From contig NZ_SOAU01000001.1 in NCBI RefSeq assembly GCF_004364865.1, positions 620,001 through 684,000 on the forward strand: a stretch of 64,000 nt of DNA. The letters run 5' to 3'. Source of the DNA: Ilumatobacter fluminis. GTDB taxonomy: Bacteria; Actinomycetota; Acidimicrobiia; Acidimicrobiales; Ilumatobacteraceae. The notes beneath the pieces were generated by a model, which ran no database searches, was not told the origin of the DNA, and saw only the letters and a program-made list of their open reading frames with translations. Shown here piece by piece: positions 53,163-61,276 of the stretch (its first letter is position 1; the number at the start of each line of letters is the position of its first letter). Both the position numbers and the translations under genes were made by a program.

Positions 53163-53857
53163 TTGGCGAGCCAGGCGGGGACGTCGGTGATCGACTCGAG
53201 TTCGGTGAAGCCGCCGTCGTGGTCGTCGACGACCTCGTGGCCCCACGTGATGTGGTACGGCACATGGATGCCCGCGCCGCCGACCTCGACGACGGGCAGG
53301 ACATCGGAGCGAACGGAGTTGCCGACGAACGCGAACCGGGCCGGCTCGATGTGCCACTCGGCGAGGATGCGGCGGTATGTGTCGGCGTCCTTGTCGAGCA
53401 CGACCTCGATGTGTTCGAAGTGATGATCGAGTCCAGAGGTGCGCACCTTCCGGAGCTGGTGGACCAGATCGCCCTTCGTGATGAGGACCAGGCGATGGGT
53501 TCGTCCCACGGCGGCCAGGGTCTCGGGAACGCCGGGCAGGAGCTCGACCGGCTGCATGAGCATGTCGTGCGCGTGATCGACGATCTGACCGAGCACCTTC
53601 GACGGAACGGCACCGCTCGTCGCGGTGACGGCGGCCTGCACCATCGACAGGGCGAACGCCTTCACGCCGTAGCCCGAGATCGACACGTTGTCGAGTTCGA
53701 TGGCCTCGAGCGAGCGCATCACGTCGACACCGTCGGGGGCGTACGGCGAGACCAGCTCGACGTACAGCTGCTCCGCCTCGCGGAAGCTGTCTTCCGACTT
53801 CCAGAGGGTGTCGTCGGCGTCGAAGCCGACGACGTCGTAGTGGTCGCCGCGTGCCAT
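53159..53857 (-). CDS. HAD-superfamily hydrolase
   Basis: The 232-residue protein has HAD motif I GFDADDTLWKSED (nucleophile and acid/base Asp), motif II VLITKGD, and motifs III/IV around DKDADTYRRIL and FVGNSVRSDVLP. It is probably a small-molecule phosphatase. TACGGT stands seven bases before the ATG and there is no ribosome site. It is coupled to the methyltransferase gene downstream. Confidence 0.88.
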   Translation of the reverse strand: MARGDHYDVVGFDADDTLWKSEDSFREAEQLYVELVSPYAPDGVDVMRSLEAIELDNVSISGYGVKAFALSMVQAAVTATSGAVPSKVLGQIVDHAHDMLMQPVELLPGVPETLAAVGRTHRLVLITKGDLVHQLRKVRTSGLDHHFEHIEVVLDKDADTYRRILAEWHIEPARFAFVGNSVRSDVLPVVEVGGAGIHVPYHITWGHEVVDDHDGGFTELESITDVPAWLAK

Positions 53858-53883
53858 TCGAGGCACCGTACCGGGCCAGGCGG

Positions 53884-54252
53884 TCAGCGGTGGATGGCGT
53901 TCAGGTAGTTGTAGACCGTGATGCGGCTGACGCCCATCGCGTCGGCGACGTCCTCGACCGCACGGCGAAGGATGAATGCGCCCCGCTCGTCGAGGAGCCG
54001 CACCGCCTTCTGCTTGTCTTCGCGCGACAGGCGGGGGAGCGAGTCGCCGAGTTCGGCCTCGACCGCCTCGATCAGACGATCGAGCGCGCCGTGGAGCGGC
54101 GGCATGCGGACGGCGCCGACCACTTCGCCCTCCCAGATCAGCGGGACGTCGGACCCTTCGACGTCGTCCGCGGGCACCAGCGTGGCCCCGACCGCGTCGA
54201 CCACGGGCCGCACGGCGGCGACCAGCGGATGGGGTTGCTGCCGCCCGCTCAT
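53884..54252 (-). CDS. Small HTH_22 (YheO/DauR-like) DNA-binding protein
   Basis: The 122-residue protein ends in QKAVRLLDERGAFILRRAVEDVADAMGVSRITVYNYLN, the HTH_22 domain found in YheO/DauR regulators. The N-terminal half is short and carries no complete PAS domain. It overlaps the preceding thiamine-binding-like gene by ATGA, so it may regulate in response to that protein's ligand. Confidence 0.7.
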   Translation of the reverse strand: MSGRQQPHPLVAAVRPVVDAVGATLVPADDVEGSDVPLIWEGEVVGAVRMPPLHGALDRLIEAVEAELGDSLPRLSREDKQKAVRLLDERGAFILRRAVEDVADAMGVSRITVYNYLNAIHR

Positions 54253-54485
54253 TCGTCGACCGCCACGATGTCGATGTTGATGTGGGTCGCACCGTGCGCG
54301 ACGGCGATTCGGGAGATCGCAGCGACGACGTCGCCGACCCGGTCGCTCGCCACGGTGCACGACGACCCGAACGGCCCGACGTCGACGTCGAAGCCCAGCG
54401 AGCGGAGTGCGTCGACGGGCGCGGTCACGTGATCGCCCGGTGCCGCCTCGACGAACGGCTCGATCGTGAACTCCACACGCTGCAC
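54249..54485 (-). CDS. MTH1187/YkoF-like thiamine-binding domain protein
   Basis: The 78-residue protein matches the thiamine-binding YkoF/MTH1187 fold: VEFTIEPFVEAAPGDHVTAPVDALRSLG, GPFGSSCTV and AHGATHINIDI. TACGAT lies eight bases before the GTG at 54485; a GTG at 54476 would remove three residues. It precedes the HTH_22 gene with an ATGA overlap, an arrangement hinting at a ligand-responsive pair. Confidence 0.65.
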   Translation of the reverse strand: MQRVEFTIEPFVEAAPGDHVTAPVDALRSLGFDVDVGPFGSSCTVASDRVGDVVAAISRIAVAHGATHINIDIVAVDE

Positions 54486-54519
54486 GGCGGTACATCGTAG
54501 GCGGCACGTCGCACGGCCG

Positions 54520-55035
54520 TCACACGTGGCCCCGGCCGTCGAAGGCTGGCACGTGCGGCAGGAGCAGGGCGAGGCTCCCCGGGAGGAACGGGACCGACGA
54601 CCGGAGCGTCGCGAACTCGTCCGGATCGACCGCTCGGATCTCGACGACCTCGCCGTCGACCGGACGGAACGGACCGTCGGACACCGCCCGGTAGACCCAG
54701 CAGATCTCCCGCGCGTGCTCGTCGTCGTGACGTCCGACGCCGACGAACACCGGCTCGGCGTCGACGCCGAGCTCCTCGGCCAGCTCGCGTCGAGCCGCGA
54801 CCGAACGGTCCTCGCCCGCTGTGACGACGCCACCGGCTCCGATGTCCCACCAGCCGGGGAACAGATCCTTGTCGTCGGCCCGTCGCTGCACGACGAGTCG
54901 ACCCCCGGACGTGGTCACGATGATCGCCACCGAGCGGTGGAGCAGGTTGTCGGCGCGCATGGTCGAACGTGGGACGACGTCGATGACACGGTCGTCGTCG
55001 TCGACCCACTCGACGGGTTCGTCAGCGGCTGCCAT
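54520..55035 (-). CDS. Nudix hydrolase (YfcD-like)
   Basis: The 171-residue protein has the Nudix box GGVVTAGEDRSVAARRELAEELGV and an isopentenyl-diphosphate-isomerase-like entry LLHRSVAIIV, QRRADDKDLFPGWWD. The substrate is unknown. TACCGT stands six bases before the ATG. It is divergent from the M20 gene. Confidence 0.88.
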   Translation of the reverse strand: MAAADEPVEWVDDDDRVIDVVPRSTMRADNLLHRSVAIIVTTSGGRLVVQRRADDKDLFPGWWDIGAGGVVTAGEDRSVAARRELAEELGVDAEPVFVGVGRHDDEHAREICWVYRAVSDGPFRPVDGEVVEIRAVDPDEFATLRSSVPFLPGSLALLLPHVPAFDGRGHV

Positions 55036-55090
55036 CGCGCCACGGTACGCCGGGGAGACAGCCCCCGGGCGCCGCGCGTACAGTCACGAC

Positions 55091-56308
55091 ATGAGTCTCG
55101 ACACGCTGCGCGACGAAGCGCTCGATCTGCAGGACGACACGATCGCGTTGCGGCGCCGCATCCACGAACGTCCGGAGCTCGGCAACGACCTGCCGATCAC
55201 CCGCGACGCCGTGCTCGAATCGCTCGAGGGTCTGCCGCTCGACATCACGCTCCACGAGTCGACGTCGGGAGTCGCTGCGCTCCTGACCGGTGGCCGCCCC
55301 GGCCCGACGGTGCTCCTGCGCGGCGACATGGACGCCCTGCCGCTCGAGGAGGCGACCGGCCTCGACTTCACGTCGAAGACCGACGGTCAGATGCACGCCT
55401 GCGGACACGACACCCACACGGCGATGCTGTCGTCGGCGGCCAAGCTGCTGTCGGCCCACCAGGACGAGATCGCCGGCCGCGTGCTGTTCATGTTCCAGCC
55501 CGGCGAAGAAGGGCACCACGGCGCCAAGTACATGCTCGAAGAAGGCCTGCTCGACGTGCCGCCGCTGGCCGACGGCACCGAATCGCCGGTGACCGGGGCC
55601 TTCGCGCTCCACATCACGTCCACCATCCCGACGGGCATGGTCGCGACGCGTGGCGGCGCCTGCATGGCCTCGGCCGACCAGTTCATGATCCGGGTGCACG
55701 GCGAGGGCGGTCACGCGAGCGAACCGTTCCGCACGATCGACCCGGTTCCGATCGCCTGCGAGATCGTCCAGGCGTTGCAGCTGATGGTCACCCGACGGAT
55801 CGACGTGTTCGATCCCGCCGTCGTCACCGTCGGCCGCATCCAGGCGGGGACGACGAACAACATCATCCCGCACGTCGCCGAGATCGAGGGCACCATCCGA
55901 ACCGTCAGCGAGGCGACCCGGGCGAAGGTGCACGACCACCTGCGCCGCGTCGCGAGCAAGATCGCCGAGGCACACGGCGCGACCGCCGAACCCGAGATCA
56001 TCCTCGGCTACCCGGTCACGTCGAACCACGACCAGTTCGCCGACTTCACGCTCGACACGGCGCGCGACGTGCTGGGCGGCCACAACGTGCACCGGCTGCC
56101 GAACCCGATCATGGGCGCGGAGGACTTCTCGTACGTGCTCAACGAGATCCCCGGCACGATGATGTTCCTCGGCGGTACGTCACCCGAGCGCGACGTGCGT
56201 TCGGCCCCCGCCAACCACTCGAACCTGGTGGTGTTCGACGAGGACGCGATGCCGACCGGCGTCGAGCTCTACGCCCAGATGGCGCTGCGCCATCTCGGAG
56301 CCGAGTAG
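55091..56308 (+). CDS. M20 family metal-dependent amidohydrolase
   Basis: The 405-residue enzyme has RRRIHERPELG, LLRGDMDALPLEE, MHACGHDTHTAML and FQPGEEGHHGAKYML, the M20D metal-binding pattern of N-acyl amino acid and auxin-conjugate hydrolases. The dimerisation domain with GEGGHAS is in the middle. TACAGT stands six bases before the ATG. It probably cleaves N-acyl amino acids in the cytoplasm. Confidence 0.92.
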   Translation: MSLDTLRDEALDLQDDTIALRRRIHERPELGNDLPITRDAVLESLEGLPLDITLHESTSGVAALLTGGRPGPTVLLRGDMDALPLEEATGLDFTSKTDGQMHACGHDTHTAMLSSAAKLLSAHQDEIAGRVLFMFQPGEEGHHGAKYMLEEGLLDVPPLADGTESPVTGAFALHITSTIPTGMVATRGGACMASADQFMIRVHGEGGHASEPFRTIDPVPIACEIVQALQLMVTRRIDVFDPAVVTVGRIQAGTTNNIIPHVAEIEGTIRTVSEATRAKVHDHLRRVASKIAEAHGATAEPEIILGYPVTSNHDQFADFTLDTARDVLGGHNVHRLPNPIMGAEDFSYVLNEIPGTMMFLGGTSPERDVRSAPANHSNLVVFDEDAMPTGVELYAQMALRHLGAE

Positions 56309-56341
56309 CGACTCCGTCGATTCGACCGGTCAGTCCAGGGG

Positions 56342-56950
56342 TCAGTCGAGCGGCCAATCCTCGACAGCGGTCACCAACCCGTCGATCAGGGATCGGGTGT
56401 GCGGCACGATCGGCTCGTGCCAGTCCCACCAGAGCGGGCTCGACCCGCGCACTCGCGGTGGGAGCTCGATCTGGACGCCGCCTCCACGCGGCGCGTTGAC
56501 CGGGTTCTTCGGGTGCACGCCGCGCAGCTCGGTCGGGATGCGATCGAGGTCGTCGACGATCTCGTATGCGGGTAGTGCGCGACGCAGATGGTCGGCGACG
56601 TGGGTCGCGAGCGGCCGGTTCCGTCCGCCCAGGAGCAGTGAGGTGAACAGCCCGCGTCGGCCGTAGCCGTGCACGGTGACGACCACGTCGACGTGCTCGA
56701 CGAAGGCCGCGAGACGATCCGACTGATCGGGCGTGACGCGGATCGACGGGAGATGCGTCGTCCAGCCGGGCGGGTGGACGACGCCGTAATACGAGGCACC
56801 GGATCGCTCGGCGGCCTCGCGAGCAATCACGTCGGTCATCGCCTCCAGACCGCCGCCGTGGTAGGCCATCACGCCGAACCGGCTGCGGAGTTCGCATTCC
56901 TCGGTCACGTCGGGTGTGGCGAGCACCTCGGCGAAACTCGGCTGCGTCAT
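56342..56950 (-). CDS. Poly-gamma-glutamate hydrolase (PghP/YjqB) family protein
   Basis: The 202-residue protein has VMAYHGGGLEAMTDVIAREAAE, VVTVHGYG and LRGVHPKNPVN, GGVQIELPPRVR, matching the zinc-dependent PghP/YjqB family that cleaves poly-gamma-glutamate. No capsule genes lie nearby. It is divergent from orn with a 40-base gap. Confidence 0.8.
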   Translation of the reverse strand: MTQPSFAEVLATPDVTEECELRSRFGVMAYHGGGLEAMTDVIAREAAERSGASYYGVVHPPGWTTHLPSIRVTPDQSDRLAAFVEHVDVVVTVHGYGRRGLFTSLLLGGRNRPLATHVADHLRRALPAYEIVDDLDRIPTELRGVHPKNPVNAPRGGGVQIELPPRVRGSSPLWWDWHEPIVPHTRSLIDGLVTAVEDWPLD

Positions 56951-56990
56951 CCCTCCATGGTCGCACGGACCTCGCGTTAGAGTCGGATCG

Positions 56991-57632
56991 ATGCTGGTGT
57001 GGATGGACCTGGAGATGACCGGCCTCGATCACACCTCGGACGTGATCGTCGAGATCGCGACCCTGGTGACCGACGACGAGTTACAGATCGTCGCCGAGGG
57101 CCCCGACCTGGTCGTCCACCAGCCCGACGACGTACTCGCCCGGATGGACCCGTTCGTGGTCGACATGCACACCCGGTCCGGGCTCCTCGACCAGATCAAG
57201 GCGTCGACCATCACGCTGGAGGAGGCCGGAGCCGAGACGCTGGCGTTCATCAGGGAACACGCGCCGGTCGAGCGCACGGTGCCGCTGTGCGGCAACTCGA
57301 TCGGCACCGACCGACGGTTCCTCGCCGCGTATCTTCCCGAGATCGAGGAGTACCTGCACTACCGCTCCGTCGACGTGTCGAGCGTGAAGGAGTTGGTCCG
57401 GCGCTGGTACCCCGACGTGCTCGGCGCCCGTGGATGGAAGCAGGGTGCCCACCGTGCGCTCGACGACATCCGCGAAAGCGTCAGCGAGTTGCAGATCTAC
57501 CGTGACCTCGTCTTCGCCGGGCCCGACGACGTCGCCGCACGGCTGGCCGCGCTGAAGGCCGAGTCGGCCGACGCCGATCCGGTCGAACCGGCCGACGCGA
57601 GCACCGCGAGCGATGCGTCGCCGAACGGCTGA
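56991..57632 (+). CDS. orn: Oligoribonuclease
   Basis: The 213-residue DEDDh exonuclease has motif I WMDLEMTGLD, LCGNSIGTDRRFL and KQGAHRALDDIRES with the catalytic His and Asp. It degrades nanoRNA, including pGpG from cyclic di-GMP breakdown. TAGAGT lies seven bases before the ATG. The acidic Ala/Asp tail beyond residue 180 is an extension. Its 3' end overlaps the next gene by 20 bases. Confidence 0.95.
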   Translation: MLVWMDLEMTGLDHTSDVIVEIATLVTDDELQIVAEGPDLVVHQPDDVLARMDPFVVDMHTRSGLLDQIKASTITLEEAGAETLAFIREHAPVERTVPLCGNSIGTDRRFLAAYLPEIEEYLHYRSVDVSSVKELVRRWYPDVLGARGWKQGAHRALDDIRESVSELQIYRDLVFAGPDDVAARLAALKAESADADPVEPADASTASDASPNG

Positions 57633-58536
57633 GTTCGTCGCGCTGACGGCGCTGCTCGCACTGGCGTCGTGCGCCAGCAACGACGGCCGTGAGCTCGCCG
57701 AAGCCGTCGACCCGCTCCCGGTGCGCGACACGTCGCCGGCGACGTCGGTGACGGTGCCTCCGGCGACGCTCGACCTGCCGCCGGCCGCGACCGGAACCGC
57801 GACGGTGCCGGCCGACGCCGGCCGGGTCACGATCGACGAGTTGCGGAGCCCCGAGAACGGAGTGGCGCTGGTCGTGGGCCGTGGCGCCGTCGCCGCCGAC
57901 CCGGTCACCGTCGACGACGCTCCCGGTGACGTGGTGTCGTTCGACATCGCCGCCGACGGCACCTTCGAGACCCGGGTGTTCATCGCCGACGAGGGCGCAC
58001 ACACCGTCTGCGTCGCCGACGCCTGCGGACGCGTCTACACCCTCGACCCCGACGCCGACACCAAGGAAGAGGTCATCGCCAAGATCGAAGCGGCGATCCC
58101 GTTGGCCCAGGGCATCGCCCCGACCGACGTGTGGTTCCCCGAGTGGACGATCACCATCGGCGGCCTGCTGTCGGGCACCGGCGGCACCGCCGATGCCTCC
58201 ACCAAGGAAGTGATCGTGTACCGAAACCGCGGACGCACGGTCGACGACTTCGTCCGCACGATCCTGCACGAGTACGGCCACGTCGTCGACTTCGAGTGGC
58301 TCGACGACGAATTGCGCGACGAGTTCACCGAGCTCCGAGGCTTCCCCGCCGACACCCCGTGGCGCGGCAACGGCGGCCACCGCATGGAGGATTGGGAAGG
58401 GTCACCGTCGGAAGACTTCGCCGAGGCAATGGTGGCGTTCTGGTCGGCCGACCAGTGGGACATCCGCACCGACGGTGGTGAGCTCACCGACGAGGTCACC
58501 ACCTTCCTCGACCTCCTCACCACCGCCAACACCTGA
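57613..58536 (+). CDS. Zincin-like lipoprotein (HExxH metallopeptidase)
   Basis: The 307-residue lipoprotein (lipobox LASC, Cys 20) has a Thr/Pro-rich linker, a beta-rich middle region and a zincin helix ILHEYGHVVDFEW with a downstream Glu in EDFAEAMVAFWS. It is likely an extracytoplasmic protease or wall-associated metallopeptidase. Substrate unknown. It overlaps orn by 20 bases in another frame. Confidence 0.7.
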   Translation: MRRRTAEFVALTALLALASCASNDGRELAEAVDPLPVRDTSPATSVTVPPATLDLPPAATGTATVPADAGRVTIDELRSPENGVALVVGRGAVAADPVTVDDAPGDVVSFDIAADGTFETRVFIADEGAHTVCVADACGRVYTLDPDADTKEEVIAKIEAAIPLAQGIAPTDVWFPEWTITIGGLLSGTGGTADASTKEVIVYRNRGRTVDDFVRTILHEYGHVVDFEWLDDELRDEFTELRGFPADTPWRGNGGHRMEDWEGSPSEDFAEAMVAFWSADQWDIRTDGGELTDEVTTFLDLLTTANT

Positions 58537-58567
58537 CCCCGACACCCGACGCCGACATCCGATCAAG

Positions 58568-58608
58568 GCGTGAACCAACTGCGGAACTATTCCGCAGTTT
58601 GTTCACGC
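58568..58608. repeat. 19-bp-arm inverted repeat
   Basis: GCGTGAACCAACTGCGGAA-CTA-TTCCGCAGTTTGTTCACGC: arms match at 18 of 19 positions. It lies 31 bases after the zincin gene stop and may be a terminator or REP-like element. Confidence 0.85.
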
Positions 58609-58661
58609 AATGGCCGAGGTCGGTGGGGGCGGGGCGGGGTGGGCACGCGAGACTCGGGGGT

Positions 58662-59636
58662 ATGCGCGCTGTCGTCGTCAACGAGTACGGCGGGCCGGAG
58701 GTGCTCACGGTCACCGACGTCCCCGATCCCACCCCCGGTCCGGACGAGATCCTGGTCCGGGTCGCCCACTCGGCGGTGAACCGGGCCGACACCCTGCAAC
58801 GACAGGGCGGCTACCCCGACCCGCAGCGGCGCGACCACGAAATCCTGGGCCTCGAGTACGCCGGAACGGTCGCCGCGGTCGGCGACCGGGTGACCCTGTG
58901 GCAGCCGGGCGATCGCGTGATGGGCATCGAGGCGGGTGCCTGCAACGCGGAACTGCTCGTGACCCACGAACGGCTCGCACTGCCGGTGCCCGAGTCGGTC
59001 GACCTGGCCGATGCCGCCGCCTTCCCGGAGGTGTTCCTCACCGCGTGGGACGCGCTCGTCGTCCAAGGCGGGCTCACGAGCGGACGGTGGGCGCTCGTCC
59101 ACGCCGGGGCGTCCGGTGTCGGGACCGCGGCGATCCAGATCGCGAAGGCGATCGGTGCCCGCATTGCCGTCACCTGCTCCGCCGGCAAGATCGACGCGTG
59201 TCGGGAGCTCGGCGCCGACGTGGTGCTCGAGCGGTCGCCGGCCGACTGGGCGTCCGAACTGAAGTCCGCGGTCCCGGGTGGCGTCGACGTCGTCCTCGAC
59301 GTCGTCGGCGGCGAGGAGGCCAACCGCAACCTGGCGTCGATCAAGCCGCAGGGCACGATCGTCCAGGTCGGTCTGATGGGAGGCGCCAAGACCGACGTCA
59401 ACATCGGCCTGCTCCTCGTCAAGCGAGCCACCTGGATCGGGACCACCCTGCGGTCACGGCCGATCGAGCAGAAGGCGGCGATCTGCCAGCGGTTCGTCGC
59501 CGAGATGGTGCCGCTGATCGACGCCGGCGTGCTCCGCCCGGTCGTCGACTCCCGCTTCGAACTCGACCGGATCGCCGACGCACATCGCCACATGGAGGCC
59601 AACGCCAACGTCGGCAAGATCCTGATCGACCTCTGA
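58662..59636 (+). CDS. Zinc-free quinone oxidoreductase (MDR family)
   Basis: The 324-residue medium-chain dehydrogenase/reductase starts MRAVVVNEYGGPEVLTV and has HSAVNRADTLQRQGGYP, the nucleotide motif VHAGASGVGTAAIQIAKAIGA and the end VVDSRFELDRIADAHRHMEANANVGKIL. It lacks the structural zinc cysteines and is most like NADPH:quinone reductase. It is probably cytosolic. Confidence 0.9.
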   Translation: MRAVVVNEYGGPEVLTVTDVPDPTPGPDEILVRVAHSAVNRADTLQRQGGYPDPQRRDHEILGLEYAGTVAAVGDRVTLWQPGDRVMGIEAGACNAELLVTHERLALPVPESVDLADAAAFPEVFLTAWDALVVQGGLTSGRWALVHAGASGVGTAAIQIAKAIGARIAVTCSAGKIDACRELGADVVLERSPADWASELKSAVPGGVDVVLDVVGGEEANRNLASIKPQGTIVQVGLMGGAKTDVNIGLLLVKRATWIGTTLRSRPIEQKAAICQRFVAEMVPLIDAGVLRPVVDSRFELDRIADAHRHMEANANVGKILIDL

Positions 59637-59701
59637 TTCGGGGCCTGCCCGAAGAATTTTCCAAGAAAACCGCGAGGTCGACGTGTTGGGTGGCTCTGGA
59701 C

Positions 59702-59719
59702 GGACGTGAACACACGTCC
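59702..59719 (+). other. Hairpin upstream of the first WhiB leader ORF
   Basis: GGACGTG-AACA-CACGTCC is a perfect seven-bp stem directly before the GAGGAG ribosome site of the small ORF at 59734. Confidence 0.45.
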
Positions 59720-59733
59720 CGAGGAGCACCACC

Positions 59734-59847
59734 ATGACCGATCGACCGACCACCGGCGCCGCGAGAAATCTGCGGACGCGCGTATCAGCGACCCCGGCTC
59801 GCGCCTCTCTGGACCCGACACAGGAAGCGAAGGAGCAGCGGGAATGA
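59734..59847 (+). CDS. Small upstream ORF translationally coupled to the first WhiB gene
   Basis: The 37-codon ORF (MTDRPTTGAARNLRTRVS then ATPARASL) has a strong GAGGAG site eight bases before its ATG. It ends in TGA overlapping the WhiB ATG as ATGA. The composition is basic, with five Arg. I infer a leader peptide or coupling ORF; upstream ORFs control whiB7 genes in other actinobacteria. No homology is recognised. Confidence 0.55.
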   Translation: MTDRPTTGAARNLRTRVSATPARASLDPTQEAKEQRE

Positions 59848-60281
59848 CACTCATCGACCTCCCTGTCGGCGGACGGGCCGCCGACGACATCGACGACAAC
59901 ACGTTCGACCGGTTCGACCAGGACGAGCGGCGCGGCGTCAGTTGGGCGCACACCGACGACGAGGCATCGACGGCCGACGAGCCGCAGTTGTCGTCGTATC
60001 CCCGGTGTTCCGACGGCAACGGCACGCTCACCCACCTGTTCTTCTCCGACGACGAGTTCGACATCGCTCGCGCCAAGGCGATCTGCGGCAAGTGCGGGCT
60101 CGCCGAGTCGTGCCTCACGTCGGCGCTCGAACGGGCCGAACCGTACGGCGTGTGGGGTGGGTCGCTGGTGATCGACGGCGTGATCGTCGAGGTCAAGCGT
60201 GGCCGTGGCCGACCGCCCAAGCATCCCCGTCCGCCGTTGGTCGTCGACGAGGTGCCGCTGCCGCCGCACCTGGTGGCCTGA
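59844..60281 (+). CDS. WhiB7-like iron-sulfur transcription factor, copy 1
   Basis: The 145-residue protein has the four WhiB cysteines (55, 81, 84 and 90: C then AICGKCGLAESC), the turn GVWGG and a C-terminal AT-hook, RGRGRPPKHPRPP. Cluster-binding Cys plus AT-hook is the WhiB7 layout, linked to intrinsic antibiotic resistance via sigma factor partnering. GGAG lies upstream inside the coupled small ORF. A second WhiB of the same type lies 0.6 kb downstream. Confidence 0.9.
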   Translation: MTLIDLPVGGRAADDIDDNTFDRFDQDERRGVSWAHTDDEASTADEPQLSSYPRCSDGNGTLTHLFFSDDEFDIARAKAICGKCGLAESCLTSALERAEPYGVWGGSLVIDGVIVEVKRGRGRPPKHPRPPLVVDEVPLPPHLVA

Positions 60282-60307
60282 GATGTTCCTCTGAGGCAGC
60301 GTTCCGA

Positions 60308-60392
60308 GCCTCCCGGAGGCTTTCTGTCCGACATGGCAGAAACCTCCTTGACTGACGTCGGCGCAGCGTGGTCCACTAGACCCCGCTGCGCC
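60308..60392 (+). promoter_or_regulatory. Alternative hairpins downstream of the first WhiB gene
   Basis: AGCCTC-CCG-GAGGCT followed by TTCTGT is terminator-like. The overlapping GGAGGCTTTCTG can instead pair with CAGAAACCTCC, excluding the first stem. A third hairpin, GGCGCAGCG/CGCTGCGCC (60360-60392), has an inner GGTC/GACC stem. Together these make a structured region before the next promoter. Confidence 0.5.
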
Positions 60393-60451
60393 GAACACGC
60401 GTAGTGCGGCCCGGCCGCGAAACCCACCCGAATCCCGGCACCCCACTCGCG

Positions 60452-60471
60452 TAGGGTGCCCACCCAGGAGG
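60452..60471 (+). promoter_or_regulatory. -10 element and ribosome site of the leader ORF
   Basis: TAGGGT (60452-60457) lies just upstream of AGGAGG (60466-60471), nine bases before the ATG at 60481. Any 5' leader would be very short. Confidence 0.5.
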
Positions 60472-60480
60472 ACGAACCGA

Positions 60481-60753
60481 ATGATTCCGATGACGACGCA
60501 AGAACTGGGCCAGCAGCCCGGTGGCGCGCGTCTCGGCGCGTTCGCCTCCCGCTGCCGCTCGCATGCCGCGCGCCGCGCACCGCATGCCGGTAGCTGGCGT
60601 GCTGCTGCGGTCTCCCCGTCCCATGTCGCGACCCGTGTCGCGAATCCGGCAGCCGATGCCGCGATGGGCTACGTGGGGACCACCGGCGCCACCGGTCTCG
60701 GTTTCGGCCTGATCAAGCGCACCGCCCGGCCCCTCGGAACGAGGTCGACGTAA
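60481..60753 (+). CDS. Leader ORF or small hypothetical protein upstream of the second WhiB
   Basis: The 90-residue product is rich in Arg, Ala and Gly (RCRSHAARRAPHAGSWRAAA) and matches no family I know. It has a near-ideal AGGAGG site. It ends 27 bases before a strong terminator that precedes the second WhiB gene, the layout of a translated leader that controls transcription attenuation. It could also be an ordinary small protein gene with its own terminator. Confidence 0.55.
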   Translation: MIPMTTQELGQQPGGARLGAFASRCRSHAARRAPHAGSWRAAAVSPSHVATRVANPAADAAMGYVGTTGATGLGFGLIKRTARPLGTRST

Positions 60754-60780
60754 CTCCAACGTCGAAACACCTCACACCGA

Positions 60781-60819
60781 GGCCGCCGGGTTCCGAACCC
60801 GGCGGCCTTCTTCGTTTTT
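60781..60819 (+). terminator. Strong Rho-independent terminator/attenuator before the second WhiB gene
   Basis: GGCCGCCGGGTT-CCG-AACCCGGCGGCC is a perfect 12-bp stem followed by TTCTTCGTTTTT. CCGAGG at 60777-60782 overlaps the stem base and can pair with CCTCGG at 60732-60737 inside the leader ORF, a possible antiterminator. Confidence 0.85.
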
Positions 60820-60883
60820 CAGCCCTCGCATGACAACCACCACCACCCACCATCACGACAACCAGCAGAACAGGACCAGCACC

Positions 60884-61276
60884 GTGAACATCATCGAACT
60901 CTCGCCCGTCGACGAAACCTCCGTCTCCACCGTCCCCGTCGCCCGCTGCGCCGACGGCAACGGCACCCTGACCCCGCTCTTCTTCTCCGATCACGTCCTC
61001 GACATCGCTCGCGCCAAGGCGATCTGCGCCAAGTGCGCCCTCGCCGAATCGTGCCTCGCGGACGCCCTCGACCGAGAAGAGCCGTGGGGTGTGTGGGGCG
61101 GCGAGCTCCTGTCGATGGGCCGGATCGTCGCCAACAAGCGACCAGGTGGTCGACCACCCAAGCGGCCCAGGCCGCCCGTCATCGTCGACGAACTCGGTGT
61201 CGTGGAGGTGGATGTTCGTGCATCCGCCGACTCGCCGCCCGCCGTAGACGGTGACAGCGACCTGGTCGCCGTCTAG
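60884..61276 (+). CDS. WhiB7-like iron-sulfur transcription factor, copy 2
   Basis: The 130-residue paralogue has ARCADGNGTLTPLFF, AICAKCALAESC, GVWGG and the AT-hook RPGGRPPKRPRPP. The GTG at 60884 gives MNIIELSPV, matching MTLIDLPV of copy 1, and has AGGA eight bases upstream. An ATG at 60830 would add 18 residues starting MTTTTTHHH and has no ribosome site. A strong terminator ends just before it, so expression probably depends on read-through. Confidence 0.88.
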   Translation: MNIIELSPVDETSVSTVPVARCADGNGTLTPLFFSDHVLDIARAKAICAKCALAESCLADALDREEPWGVWGGELLSMGRIVANKRPGGRPPKRPRPPVIVDELGVVEVDVRASADSPPAVDGDSDLVAV

